A stretch of DNA of 64,000 bases from Holosporales bacterium. Lineage in GTDB: Bacteria > Pseudomonadota > Alphaproteobacteria > RUG11792. Of the stretch, positions 45,121 through 53,246 are shown in pieces. Location: positions 1 through 64,000 of the forward strand of contig JAIRZU010000005.1 of the NCBI GenBank assembly GCA_031267075.1, in the 5' to 3' direction. Both the position numbers and the translations under genes were made by a program. The notes below the pieces were generated by a model, which saw nothing but the letters and a program-made list of their open reading frames with translations, did not search any database and was not told the origin of the DNA. Numbering within the stretch: the first letter of the stretch is position 1; every line of letters begins with the position of its first letter.

Positions 45121-46812
45121 ATGAGAAGTAGGTTGAAAATCCTGTTAGTTGCAATAGCTATGAGCACGGTATGCTATGGAAGCGGAGGGAAGCCCATAGC
45201 GAATCCCGCTACGAGAGAGAACCCTCACAAACTGATAGTGGGGAAGTGGATGGGACTGTACAACACAGCGGTGGTACAGCTGTCCGGGGAGCCGGGCGTG
45301 CCCATAGACATAGGTGAGCTGAGTGGGGCTCCGGATACCGAAATCCTCGTGCCGGTCGAAAGCCAGTTCAAGGATGCTTCCAAGGACAAACTCAGAAAGG
45401 CCGTGAACGCACTGTATGAGATTGGATCTAGCCAAACAGAATGGTACATGATCAGCCCGCCGTACCAACAAATGGCGCAACGGCTAACCAACGCTGCAAG
45501 AACTCTGTACAACCTGGTGCGTGAGGAGCAGCGCAAACTGGAGCTGAGCCAAACTCATAGGAGGCAACCGTCCCAAGCCGAACAACCGCAGGACAAACCC
45601 GGCAAGGACCAAACACCTCTGAACGAAACACCGCACAGCCCAGCAGTTGAAGGACAGCCACCTCCAGCCGAGCAACCGCAGGACAGACCCGGCGAGGCCC
45701 AGACACCTCCAGCCGCGCAGCCGCAGGACAGACCCGGTGAGGCCCAGCCATCTCCAGCCGAGCAACCGCAGGACAAACCCGGCGAGAAGCAACCGCGCCC
45801 CACGAGTTCCAGACCTCCAGCTCCGAAACCCGACGACGCCCCCGCCCCAGAGCGCAGACCCCTACCCACCCTAGACGAACTAATCCAACGGCGAAAACCC
45901 GACGCTGCCCCCGCGCCAGAGTACAGACCCATACCCACCCTAGACGAACTAATCCAACGGCGAGCCGGTATCATATTATACGAAATCGACAAGATGCCTG
46001 GCGGTCAGCGAGCTCGTGAACTACGCAGCGTGGCCCGAGCACTGCTAAAGGATATCAGAACCGCAGACATAACAGGTGAGCTGGTAGATTGCGTAGTGAG
46101 CACCCTGGAAGATTACAGGACGGTATGGGAGTATGAGCCTGTCCACCTCTCAGAAAGCGACCGTGCCGACTTCATAAAAGCACTGCATGGGCAAATGGAG
46201 AGAATCCGGAACAGACTCCCATACACCCCAGCACCAGGGATCGTAACAGACCACGAAGTTCACCAGCAAGAAGCCGTGGCATTGCTCCGGAAGATAGGAC
46301 TCGCACACTTCACACTCCACCAGATGAGCGATGCGGTAGAGATAATCGGACACGAACTCATGCGCATCCTGGAAGACCTAGTCCAACGGCGAGCCGGAAT
46401 CATATTATACGATCTCGCCAGGACACCTGAAGATCAGCAAGCTCGTGAGCTACGCAGCAGGGCCCAAACGCTGCTAGCTGAAAGCAGAACCGCAAACCTA
46501 ACAGACGAGCTGGTAGATGGCGTAGTGAGCACCCTGGAAGATTACAGGATAGTATGGAAACAGAACCCTGTCCACCTCTCAGAAAGCGACCGTGCCAACT
46601 TCATAAAAGCACTGCATGGGCAAATGGAGAGAATCCGGAACAGACTCCGGCAGAGCACTACACCAGGAGGTGCTACAGACCACGAAGTTCACCAGCAAGA
46701 AGCCGTGGCATTGCTCCGGAAGATAGGACTCGCACACTTCACACTCCACCAGATGAGCGATGCAGTAGAAATTGCCAGGCACGAACTCGCACCTCCGACT
46801 GCGAATCCATAA
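45121..46812 (+). CDS. secreted protein with proline-rich repeats and a duplicated domain
   Basis: 563 residues with a signal peptide (MRSRLKILLVAIAMSTVCYG). An N-terminal helical part (about 22-140) is followed by tandem PAEQPQDKPGE-type units (about 145-225), two units of APAPE-RP-PTLDELIQRR, and two copies of a helical domain of about 143 residues (about 280-420 and 423-560; each with ELVD-VVSTLEDYR, VHLSESDRA-F and DHEVHQQEAVALL). The domain duplication is recent: a 429-bp DNA repeat is still clear. No family is recognised; it is a candidate exported repeat protein. Confidence 0.78.
   Translation: MRSRLKILLVAIAMSTVCYGSGGKPIANPATRENPHKLIVGKWMGLYNTAVVQLSGEPGVPIDIGELSGAPDTEILVPVESQFKDASKDKLRKAVNALYEIGSSQTEWYMISPPYQQMAQRLTNAARTLYNLVREEQRKLELSQTHRRQPSQAEQPQDKPGKDQTPLNETPHSPAVEGQPPPAEQPQDRPGEAQTPPAAQPQDRPGEAQPSPAEQPQDKPGEKQPRPTSSRPPAPKPDDAPAPERRPLPTLDELIQRRKPDAAPAPEYRPIPTLDELIQRRAGIILYEIDKMPGGQRARELRSVARALLKDIRTADITGELVDCVVSTLEDYRTVWEYEPVHLSESDRADFIKALHGQMERIRNRLPYTPAPGIVTDHEVHQQEAVALLRKIGLAHFTLHQMSDAVEIIGHELMRILEDLVQRRAGIILYDLARTPEDQQARELRSRAQTLLAESRTANLTDELVDGVVSTLEDYRIVWKQNPVHLSESDRANFIKALHGQMERIRNRLRQSTTPGGATDHEVHQQEAVALLRKIGLAHFTLHQMSDAVEIARHELAPPTANP
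45930..46790 (+). repeat. 429-bp tandem duplication within the gene
   Basis: CGGCGAGCCGG-ATCATATTATACGA begins at 45958 and again at 46387. The long block ending GCAGTGATAGA-type helices is also duplicated, with scattered changes. Confidence 0.85.
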
Positions 46813-46947
46813 TTCCCTTCCCGTCGAGTATCACATGGTGGCAGCGCGTGTAGAAGGCCACATGGGCGTTTTTAAAAGTTGAGTTTGGGGAGGATGTGCA
46901 GGATAATGGTACCAGATCAGAAAATCAAAAGCACGACAATTTTACAC

Positions 46948-48429
46948 ATGGATAATTTTTTAACAATCACAGAAGCGAGGAGAGGGCTGAAGGCAAAGGA
47001 GTTTTCAGCGGTGGAGCTGATAGATCACTTCTTGCAGATGGCCGACAAACACAAAGACCTCAATGCATACGTTACCGTTGATCGGGAGAAAGCAATAGCC
47101 GCCGCGAAGGAAGCTGACAGCATGATAGCACGTGGAGATGACCTTCCCTGCCTAGGGGTTCCGATCGCCATAAAAGATCTATTTTGCACGAAGGGAATAA
47201 GGACGACAGCCTGCTCGAAGATTCTCTCTGAGTTCGTCCCATGCTATGAATCGACCGTCACAAACAACCTCCTACGCAATGGCGCTATCTTTATTGGGAA
47301 GACAAACATGGATGAGTTCGCAATGGGCTCAGCCAACATCACGAGCTACTTTGGCCCATGCTATCTGAGGTATCGCAGGAAGTCATCGCCAGACGTAAAG
47401 CTAGTACCTGGTGGATCATCTGGCGGCTCGGCAACCGCCGTTGCTTCCGATCTATGCATAGCGGCGATAGGATCCGATACCGGAGGGTCTGTGCGGCAAC
47501 CAGCCTCCTTCTCTGGAATTGTAGGAATCAAGCCTACGTACGGGCTCTGCTCGAGGTATGGAATGGTCGCGTTCGCCTCATCACTTGATCAGGCAGGGCC
47601 ACTAACAAAGACCGTTGAGGATGCAGCGATAATGCTAAAGGCGATGGCGGGACATGATCCTAATGATTCCACATCCGCCGATGTAGAAATCCCAAACTAC
47701 CCTGACTACATAGGCAAGTCAATTAAGGGTATGAAAGTGGGAGTCGTTAAGGAGTATCTCGATGGCTTACCAGATGAGGTTTTAAAGGTCGTCGAAGCAG
47801 CACGGAAGTTACTGGAGGAGGCAGGCTGTGAGATCATTGAGATATCGATCGAGATTCTCAAATACGTCCTTCCAACGTACTACATCATCGCCCCCTCGGA
47901 AGCATCATCAAACCTAGCGAGGTATGATGGGGTTAGGTATTCCAGGAGATCGGAGCAGACAGGGAATGTTGAGGATCTCTACGCGAACTCCAGATCGGAG
48001 GGATTTGGCGATGAGGTCCAGAGACGGCTCATGACTGGAGCCTACGTCTTATCGGCTGGCTTCTACGATGCGTATTATGCCAAAGCCCAGAAGATCAGAA
48101 AGATGATAATCGACGATCTGATAAACAATGCATTCACAAAGGTTGATCTCCTCCTTACTCCTACTGCTCCCAACACCGCCTTTGGCCTGGACGAATCAAA
48201 CAACATGTCGCCAGTTGAAATGTACCTGTGTGATATTTGTACGGTGTTTGCAAACATCGCGAGAGTACCGGCACTTTCAGTTCCTGCCGGCTTATCCTCT
48301 GATGGGCTTCCAATTGGAATACAGCTCATTGGGCGCCACTTTTGTGAGTGCGACGTGTTCCGGGTAGCGAGCGCCTTCGAGAAAGCAGTGAACTTCTCAG
48401 AGCTTAGAAAGACGATTACTACGGTATGA
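46948..48429 (+). CDS. gatA: glutamyl-tRNA(Gln) amidotransferase subunit A
   Basis: GatA is the amidase of GatCAB, converting Glu-tRNA(Gln) to Gln-tRNA(Gln). The Lys-cisSer-Ser triad is visible: PIAIKDLFCTKG (Lys), PGGSSGGSA (cis-Ser) and GSDTGGSVRQPA (nucleophile Ser). I chose ATG 46948 (MDNFLTITEARRGL), giving 493 residues, the normal length; the frame is open to 46879. The stop overlaps the next start (TATGA). Confidence 0.96.
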   Translation: MDNFLTITEARRGLKAKEFSAVELIDHFLQMADKHKDLNAYVTVDREKAIAAAKEADSMIARGDDLPCLGVPIAIKDLFCTKGIRTTACSKILSEFVPCYESTVTNNLLRNGAIFIGKTNMDEFAMGSANITSYFGPCYLRYRRKSSPDVKLVPGGSSGGSATAVASDLCIAAIGSDTGGSVRQPASFSGIVGIKPTYGLCSRYGMVAFASSLDQAGPLTKTVEDAAIMLKAMAGHDPNDSTSADVEIPNYPDYIGKSIKGMKVGVVKEYLDGLPDEVLKVVEAARKLLEEAGCEIIEISIEILKYVLPTYYIIAPSEASSNLARYDGVRYSRRSEQTGNVEDLYANSRSEGFGDEVQRRLMTGAYVLSAGFYDAYYAKAQKIRKMIIDDLINNAFTKVDLLLTPTAPNTAFGLDESNNMSPVEMYLCDICTVFANIARVPALSVPAGLSSDGLPIGIQLIGRHFCECDVFRVASAFEKAVNFSELRKTITTV

Positions 48430-49493
48430 TTGGCATCAAAAGTGCAGCCATCACATCCATCATAATCCTTGTCATTGCCGTCATCGTGAGAGCTGGGATT
48501 TTCGTGTTGAGGGACTCTCCCAAGTTCGATGAGAAGGTGTACTCCGCTGTAGGCAACGGGTCAGTTCACGCATATTTCATCAACCTCGAACAATCGAAGG
48601 ATCGCCTCACGAAGCTCCTACCAAAGCTGCAGAAACTTGGTATCGAATTCACCCGTATCCCCGGGGTATATGGAGCCGCTCTAAGTGATGATGAGAAGGA
48701 GGCAGTAGCCGATAGACGGACGTATATAAGGCTGATGCATAACCCCCTCGGCGATGGTACGATCGGCTGCTACCTCAGCCACATAAATGCCTGGAAAGCA
48801 TTCCTAGAATCTGAGCACTCGTACGCAATGATCTTTGAAGACGATGTTGAGTTCGTTCCGGATTCCCTGAGACATGCGATAGATACCCTCGTTAAGAACA
48901 GCCACCTCTGGGATATCATCACCTTCGACTATATACACTACGGCCACCCAAGGCAGCTCATCTCACTGCCCACTAACCCTCCAGAATCAGTTTCTTGCTT
49001 CGTCGATCCGGTGCTCGAATGCTCATGTACGTCTGTGTACACTCCGCTTCTGCGCTCCGTGTCTCCTAGCAATAATCCTGATTCTGGAGGTTTCAATTGT
49101 AATCCACAATCAGTCTGCCGTATCGATTCCGGGCTCCAATGCTCAGGCACCCCATTTCTTGGAAGGGTATGTCCCAACCCAATCTCCATTGTTAAATTCA
49201 GAACCCGAGTCGGGAACGCCGGCTGCTACTTGATTAACAGAAAGGCAGCCATCAAGCTACTCTCAAAAGCGCTTCCAATAATGATGCCAGTTGATCACTA
49301 CTTCGTTAGATCATGGGAATTCGGGTTACGCTTCGTCGGAGTCGCCCCTAAGCTGGTCAGTCAAGACTCCAGTGTGTCGATTAGGAAACAACAAGACCAC
49401 AAGGCAAGAGTGCCCATAAAATACAGAATCCTATCTGTGATCCATCAGGCACTTTCGCAAGCCGCCACCTGCATTTATGCCTATCTGGGGTAG
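48426..49493 (+). CDS. family 25 glycosyltransferase (LPS type) with inserted palindromic element
   Basis: Glycosyltransferase family 25 members add sugars to lipooligosaccharide cores. After an N-terminal membrane anchor (about 8-27) come INLEQSKDRLTKL, GTIGCYLSHINAW and the acceptor/metal-type motif MIFEDDVEF (near 137). At residues about 183-248 the frame runs through two copies of the palindromic element in reverse orientation (reading VDPVLECSCTS, LLRSVSPSNN). The family resumes with RVGNAGCYLINRKAA and PVDHYFVRSWEFGLRF. Without the insertion the length would be about 290, normal for the family. Activity with the insertion is unknown. Confidence 0.85.
   Translation: MIGIKSAAITSIIILVIAVIVRAGIFVLRDSPKFDEKVYSAVGNGSVHAYFINLEQSKDRLTKLLPKLQKLGIEFTRIPGVYGAALSDDEKEAVADRRTYIRLMHNPLGDGTIGCYLSHINAWKAFLESEHSYAMIFEDDVEFVPDSLRHAIDTLVKNSHLWDIITFDYIHYGHPRQLISLPTNPPESVSCFVDPVLECSCTSVYTPLLRSVSPSNNPDSGGFNCNPQSVCRIDSGLQCSGTPFLGRVCPNPISIVKFRTRVGNAGCYLINRKAAIKLLSKALPIMMPVDHYFVRSWEFGLRFVGVAPKLVSQDSSVSIRKQQDHKARVPIKYRILSVIHQALSQAATCIYAYLG
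48975..49170 (-). repeat. palindromic element inserted in frame (two copies)
   Basis: A full copy at 48977-49091 has perfect 13-bp inverted ends (CCTCCAGAATCAG and CTGATTCTGGAGG); a second, degenerate copy follows to about 49170. The orientation is opposite to that in the NuoK-like gene relative to the coding strand, yet the frame is open. Confidence 0.9.
49452..49493 (+). repeat. 42-bp direct repeat, first copy (glycosyltransferase 3' end)
   Basis: The last 42 bases of the gene recur at 50450-50491 with 2 differences. The two copies flank a 1-kb segment with a secreted-protein gene and a tsaD fragment. Confidence 0.85.
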
Positions 49494-49544
49494 CATGGGC
49501 TTCCTATCGCAATGTGCGCCTGTGCAACCAGTATGGTTCTACAG

Positions 49545-49580
49545 GTAGCTGAGTTGTCTCATACCATATGAACTCATACA
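49545..49580 (+). mobile_element. IS481-type end remnant
   Basis: GTAGCTGAGTTGTCTCATA-(10)-GAACTCATACA matches the sequence at the end of the transposase relic at 38370-38405. Confidence 0.55.
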
Positions 49581-49595
49581 GGGCGTAAAAATAAC

Positions 49596-49625
49596 TTGCA
49601 TCGTGCCACAAACTTGGTGTACGCT
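49596..49625 (+). promoter_or_regulatory. sigma70-type promoter (TTGCAT-N18-TACGCT)
   Basis: It lies 30 nt upstream of the ATG at 49656. Confidence 0.5.
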
Positions 49626-49655
49626 AAACGTATGGAGAGGATGCGAGAGGCATTT

Positions 49656-50183
49656 ATGGATATAACTAAGGTGGCCCTCAGGGCTTGTGTTTTGGTGTCG
49701 CTGTACGCGGCGGCTGGAATTGGTAATGCGTTCTGTGAGGAACTTCGCCAACGGGAAGATCGTGATGGAATAGGACAGAATCCTGCCGCTAACTTGGACC
49801 AACATGAGGGTTGGGGGCGTTGCTTCCTTTTATCGACAGCATGGAATGCATTTAGTAACTTGAAAGATAGTTTAACAGTGCTTGATGGAACAGATGATCT
49901 GACAGATATGATAGCTGAGGCGATGGCAATATGTACTCCTAATTCAGCAGAAGATGGGACGGTATCAATAGATGACAGCGCTATTATAGATGATGACGCT
50001 CTCAGAAATAAGATGGATATTATCAAAGGTAAAATCAAAAAATTACCGCAAGATACGCTTGAAGATCTTGAGTCAGTAATCACACCGGTACAAGAGCTAT
50101 ATTATTCCATTTTCACTTTCGTCTACGTATACAGGGAGGCGGCCCCTAATCGCAGCGGAGAGGCCATCTTGCCATTGTCTTAA
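49656..50183 (+). CDS. secreted protein of unknown function
   Basis: The ATG at 49656 gives a signal peptide (MDITKVALRACVLVSLYAAAGIGNA); ATGs at 49632 and 49641 are alternatives. The mature 150 residues are acidic and helical (LDGTDDLTDMIAEAMAI, DDSAIIDDDALRNKMDIIKG). No family is recognised. It lies in a 1-kb segment bounded by a 42-bp direct repeat, and its lower GC than the other secreted genes hints at a different history. Confidence 0.7.
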   Translation: MDITKVALRACVLVSLYAAAGIGNAFCEELRQREDRDGIGQNPAANLDQHEGWGRCFLLSTAWNAFSNLKDSLTVLDGTDDLTDMIAEAMAICTPNSAEDGTVSIDDSAIIDDDALRNKMDIIKGKIKKLPQDTLEDLESVITPVQELYYSIFTFVYVYREAAPNRSGEAILPLS

Positions 50184-50458
50184 AGTTTGCTTCTGAGTAG
50201 CTGAAGCCGGCGTTGTGACGTTCGATTGCACTCCATCCTATCATTGCTGCGTTATCGCTGCGTAGCTCTATTGGATGGAATGTTTAATTGCTCAGCAATG
50301 CTGGCTGCCTTCTCGCTCAGCATCGTACTCGCAGCAACTCCTCCAGAGAGCACTACTATTACTGGATGCGGCTCCGTCATCTGACAAGCCTTGCTCAACT
50401 GACGAATCGCAAAGTTCGCTACTATCTCCTGGAAGGACGCTGCCAGGCTCTCTCGCAA
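50146..50458 (-). pseudogene. tsaD: 3' fragment of tsaD (tRNA threonylcarbamoyladenosine synthesis)
   Basis: The minus strand reads SLAASFQEIVANFAIRQL and VIVVLSGGVAASTMLSEKA, then after a one-base frame change LRSDNAAMIGWSAIERHNAG, all matching the C-terminal third of TsaD (family: AASFQ, VAGGVAAN, CTDNAAMIAW). The N-terminal two thirds, with the metal-binding HxxxH, are absent. The fragment is cut at its 5' side by the second copy of the 42-bp repeat. TsaD is normally essential, so an intact copy must be elsewhere. Confidence 0.85.
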
Positions 50459-50491
50459 GCCGCCACCTGCATTTATGCATATCTGGGGTAG
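50450..50491 (+). repeat. 42-bp direct repeat, second copy
   Basis: A copy of the glycosyltransferase 3' end (49452-49493), including its stop codon, placed next to the fba 3' end. Confidence 0.85.
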
Positions 50492-50500
50492 GCGGTTACA

Positions 50501-51460
50501 TCAGCCCGCTACTGCTGAGAGCTTACGGGTAACGACGGCCTGGACTGCTTTTGTTGCTTCTCCTAGGTACTGCCGCATATCTATCACAGACCTATTTTCA
50601 TGGAGGTGCTTTCTAAGAGCTCCTGTAAATGCTATCCTCAAATCCGTATCAACATTGATCTTTGCGATTCCGTTCCTCACGGCTTCTAGGATGTCGGAGT
50701 CCTTGATTCCATGTGCGTTTTTGATATCGGCACCATATGCATTGCACAGCTCGACGGCATCCTCGTACACCGATGATGCTCCATGTAACACCAGTGGGAA
50801 TTCTCCTACCTTCGCCTTGATTTGCTTTAGTCTGTCGATGGAGAGTGAGGGGCTTTCACGAAGGCCTTTATTGGGGCCATGACTCGTACCGATAGCCACT
50901 GCTAAACTGTCTATGCCAGTCCTCTCTATGAAGATTGCCGCCTCATCTGGATCGGTATATCTTGCCTTACCTAATGAGATGTTGACCTCATCCTCAACTC
51001 CAAAGAGAGTCCCGAGCTCTGCCTCAACCGACACCCCATACTCCTTCGCGTACTCGACTACATTTCTCGTCGTAGCGATATTGCTCTCGAAATCAAGTGA
51101 GCTCGCATCGATCATAACAGACGTGAAGCCACTATCTATGCACAGCTTACATATCTCAAATGAGGAACCGTGATCGAGGTGGAGTGCAAGGGGGACTCCT
51201 GATGTCGCAGCAGCCGATGATACGAGGGCAACCAAGTAGTCCATTCCCATGTAGGAAATCGCCGATGCAGAAGCCTGGAGGATGACTGGACACTTCATCT
51301 CATTAGCAGCAGCAACGATGCCCTTCAGGATTTCCATGTTTGTGAAATTGAAGGCCATGACCGCAGTGTGGCTAGAAAGGGCATGCTGTAATAGTACGGA
51401 AGCAGACACCAGATTGTTGTGAGCTAACACGAGTGAGGGCCGTGATGTTGGTGATACCAT
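50501..51460 (-). CDS. fba: class II fructose-bisphosphate aldolase
   Basis: The zinc-dependent aldolase cleaves fructose 1,6-bisphosphate. Zinc ligands are in LHLDHGSS (near 95) and in the later HGPNKG and LVLHGASSV (near 195-235); the catalytic loop VMIDASSLDFESNI and the phosphate site NVDTDLRIAFTGALR are present. 319 residues, shorter than the 340-360 usual for type A and closer to GatY/KbaY-like type B enzymes. ABC and lpxK genes are upstream on the same strand. With pyk it points to retained glycolysis or gluconeogenesis. Confidence 0.92.
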   Translation of the reverse strand: MVSPTSRPSLVLAHNNLVSASVLLQHALSSHTAVMAFNFTNMEILKGIVAAANEMKCPVILQASASAISYMGMDYLVALVSSAAATSGVPLALHLDHGSSFEICKLCIDSGFTSVMIDASSLDFESNIATTRNVVEYAKEYGVSVEAELGTLFGVEDEVNISLGKARYTDPDEAAIFIERTGIDSLAVAIGTSHGPNKGLRESPSLSIDRLKQIKAKVGEFPLVLHGASSVYEDAVELCNAYGADIKNAHGIKDSDILEAVRNGIAKINVDTDLRIAFTGALRKHLHENRSVIDMRQYLGEATKAVQAVVTRKLSAVAG

Positions 51461-51471
51461 GCCGAATGATA

Positions 51472-53109
51472 CTACACCTTGCCCCTGTACCTACTAACAT
51501 AATTTTGGTACCGAACATTCTTAGCAAGATCAGCATGAGAGCCGAAGGCCGAGCCCTCCCCAGATACGTACAGGATCTTATCGGAGTATATGAATACGTT
51601 GGGGTTGTCCGTAATCATTATGATTGTCTTGCGTTTCGACATATGCTCGACAATCTCATAGAACAGCTCCTCGGTTGAGTCTGAAGCGAACTTGCTAGGG
51701 GTGGTGATGAGTACGATTTTGGGATTGGTAATTGAGATCCTTGCGAATTGAAGCCTAAGCAGAGTCTCCTGATCAACAGCCATGTTCCCATCATCGTCGA
51801 ACACCTCTACGTCGTAGATACTATCGAGACCCGTCTTCCTCATCGCGCGCATCGCCATGTCAGCATCGTGTGTGGCCATCATGATGTTTCCATATATCGT
51901 ATCGTGAATGAGGCCGAAGTCTTCCTTTAGGACTCCGATGGCGGAACGTACTGACATTGTGCTTATGTTCTCCGCCCTCATTCCAGATATGTATATCTTC
52001 CCTGACTGTGGGCTGTAGTACTTCAGTATCAGTGCAAACACGTACTCTCCAGCTGCGGCATTTTCACCAGTGATCGAGATGAACTCACCAGGCAAAACGG
52101 AGAATGTGAGATCTTCAAAAATAGAACAGTAGGATGGGGTGGCTGGATCCTGGAAGTAGACGCCGTGGAAGGTGATGAAGAGGTTATCAGGTGGCAGCGT
52201 CCGAAGCCCTACATCATTCTCGATATCCGGCTTATCACATGAGAAGTCATCAAAGTCCTCTTTTGCCGTTCTCATGTACCTGAAGATTGAAACCAGAAAT
52301 ATTGAGAAGCAGAACATGCAGCAGAAGAAGGGGATCTCAATACCGCTTACGTCGAACAAGTGGTCTGTCATGTATCTTGCATCAACAATGTACCCGAGAC
52401 ACACCGCACCAAACAATATGCAAACCAATGCGAATGCTTCCCAGATACGCTTGGCGACGGTACGCTGTGTGACTTCATTACCTGCTGCAGCGTCGATGGC
52501 AAACTTGTCTACGACCAGCTCTGCAGCTCTGTAGTATTGGATTCCTTCAGCCGCAGCGACACCTCTCCTAACGAATTTACTAAACGTATTTTTGATCTGT
52601 GAGATGTCGCAGATTTTGACTATCTGCGTTACTACGCTGAGCGCTATGGCAACCATGATACATGAAACGGTAAGTAGCGGGATGGCTGTGGGATTGGTGT
52701 ATAGCACCACAAACGCAGTCGTAGCAAACAACGATAAAAACGGAATCGAGAATCCGAGTAACTCGAATGAGGCATCTTCATATGCCATCAGTTTTGTTAC
52801 TGTGAAGTCGGTGGATTCCAGTACGTCCTGCATTGAGATCTTTGAGACTGACACCTCAATCGCATCTCGCCCGAATGTCAGTAGCGCATTCATAGAGCGC
52901 CTCCTTATGAGGCAACTAGAATAGTACCATGCCAGTAGGAAGCCAACGGCGAGAATGAACAAAGATGCGCAGCTCAGGAAGAACGATGCTACGCGACTAT
53001 CGATTGCAAAGAACGTCCCGTGAAACAGCCCAACACACGAAGCTGGGATCATGGAAACAGCGATCCAATATGCAACCTTCAGTCTACACTGAGCCCCACC
53101 ACTAGTCAA
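51472..53109 (-). CDS. degenerate ABC exporter, catalytic motifs lost
   Basis: 545 residues with the ABC exporter layout: six membrane helices (about 10-290) and a nucleotide-binding domain (about 310-545). Every catalytic motif is changed: Walker A is GENAAAGEYV (no GKS/T), the signature is DQETLLRLQFAR instead of LSGGQ, Walker B is IVLITTPSKF with no DE, and the switch His is gone (MITDNPN). The Q-loop neighbourhood (KEDFGLIHDTIYGNI) and overall spacing are kept, and the frame is intact over 1.6 kb. Its place beside lpxK is where msbA often lies. It may be a non-ATPase partner, or it may be decaying without stops. Confidence 0.75.
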   Translation of the reverse strand: MTSGGAQCRLKVAYWIAVSMIPASCVGLFHGTFFAIDSRVASFFLSCASLFILAVGFLLAWYYSSCLIRRRSMNALLTFGRDAIEVSVSKISMQDVLESTDFTVTKLMAYEDASFELLGFSIPFLSLFATTAFVVLYTNPTAIPLLTVSCIMVAIALSVVTQIVKICDISQIKNTFSKFVRRGVAAAEGIQYYRAAELVVDKFAIDAAAGNEVTQRTVAKRIWEAFALVCILFGAVCLGYIVDARYMTDHLFDVSGIEIPFFCCMFCFSIFLVSIFRYMRTAKEDFDDFSCDKPDIENDVGLRTLPPDNLFITFHGVYFQDPATPSYCSIFEDLTFSVLPGEFISITGENAAAGEYVFALILKYYSPQSGKIYISGMRAENISTMSVRSAIGVLKEDFGLIHDTIYGNIMMATHDADMAMRAMRKTGLDSIYDVEVFDDDGNMAVDQETLLRLQFARISITNPKIVLITTPSKFASDSTEELFYEIVEHMSKRKTIIMITDNPNVFIYSDKILYVSGEGSAFGSHADLAKNVRYQNYVSRYRGKV

Positions 53110-53246
53110 CTCTCAACACGAAAAGATATCGCAAATACCAGGTGTTCGATTATAGCACTCATCGCGAGCCACGCTACCAAAGATATTCGCCCATACCTCG
53201 ACAGCTTACATGCTTTATGTGTCTGCTCGATAGCAGTTGAAAACTC

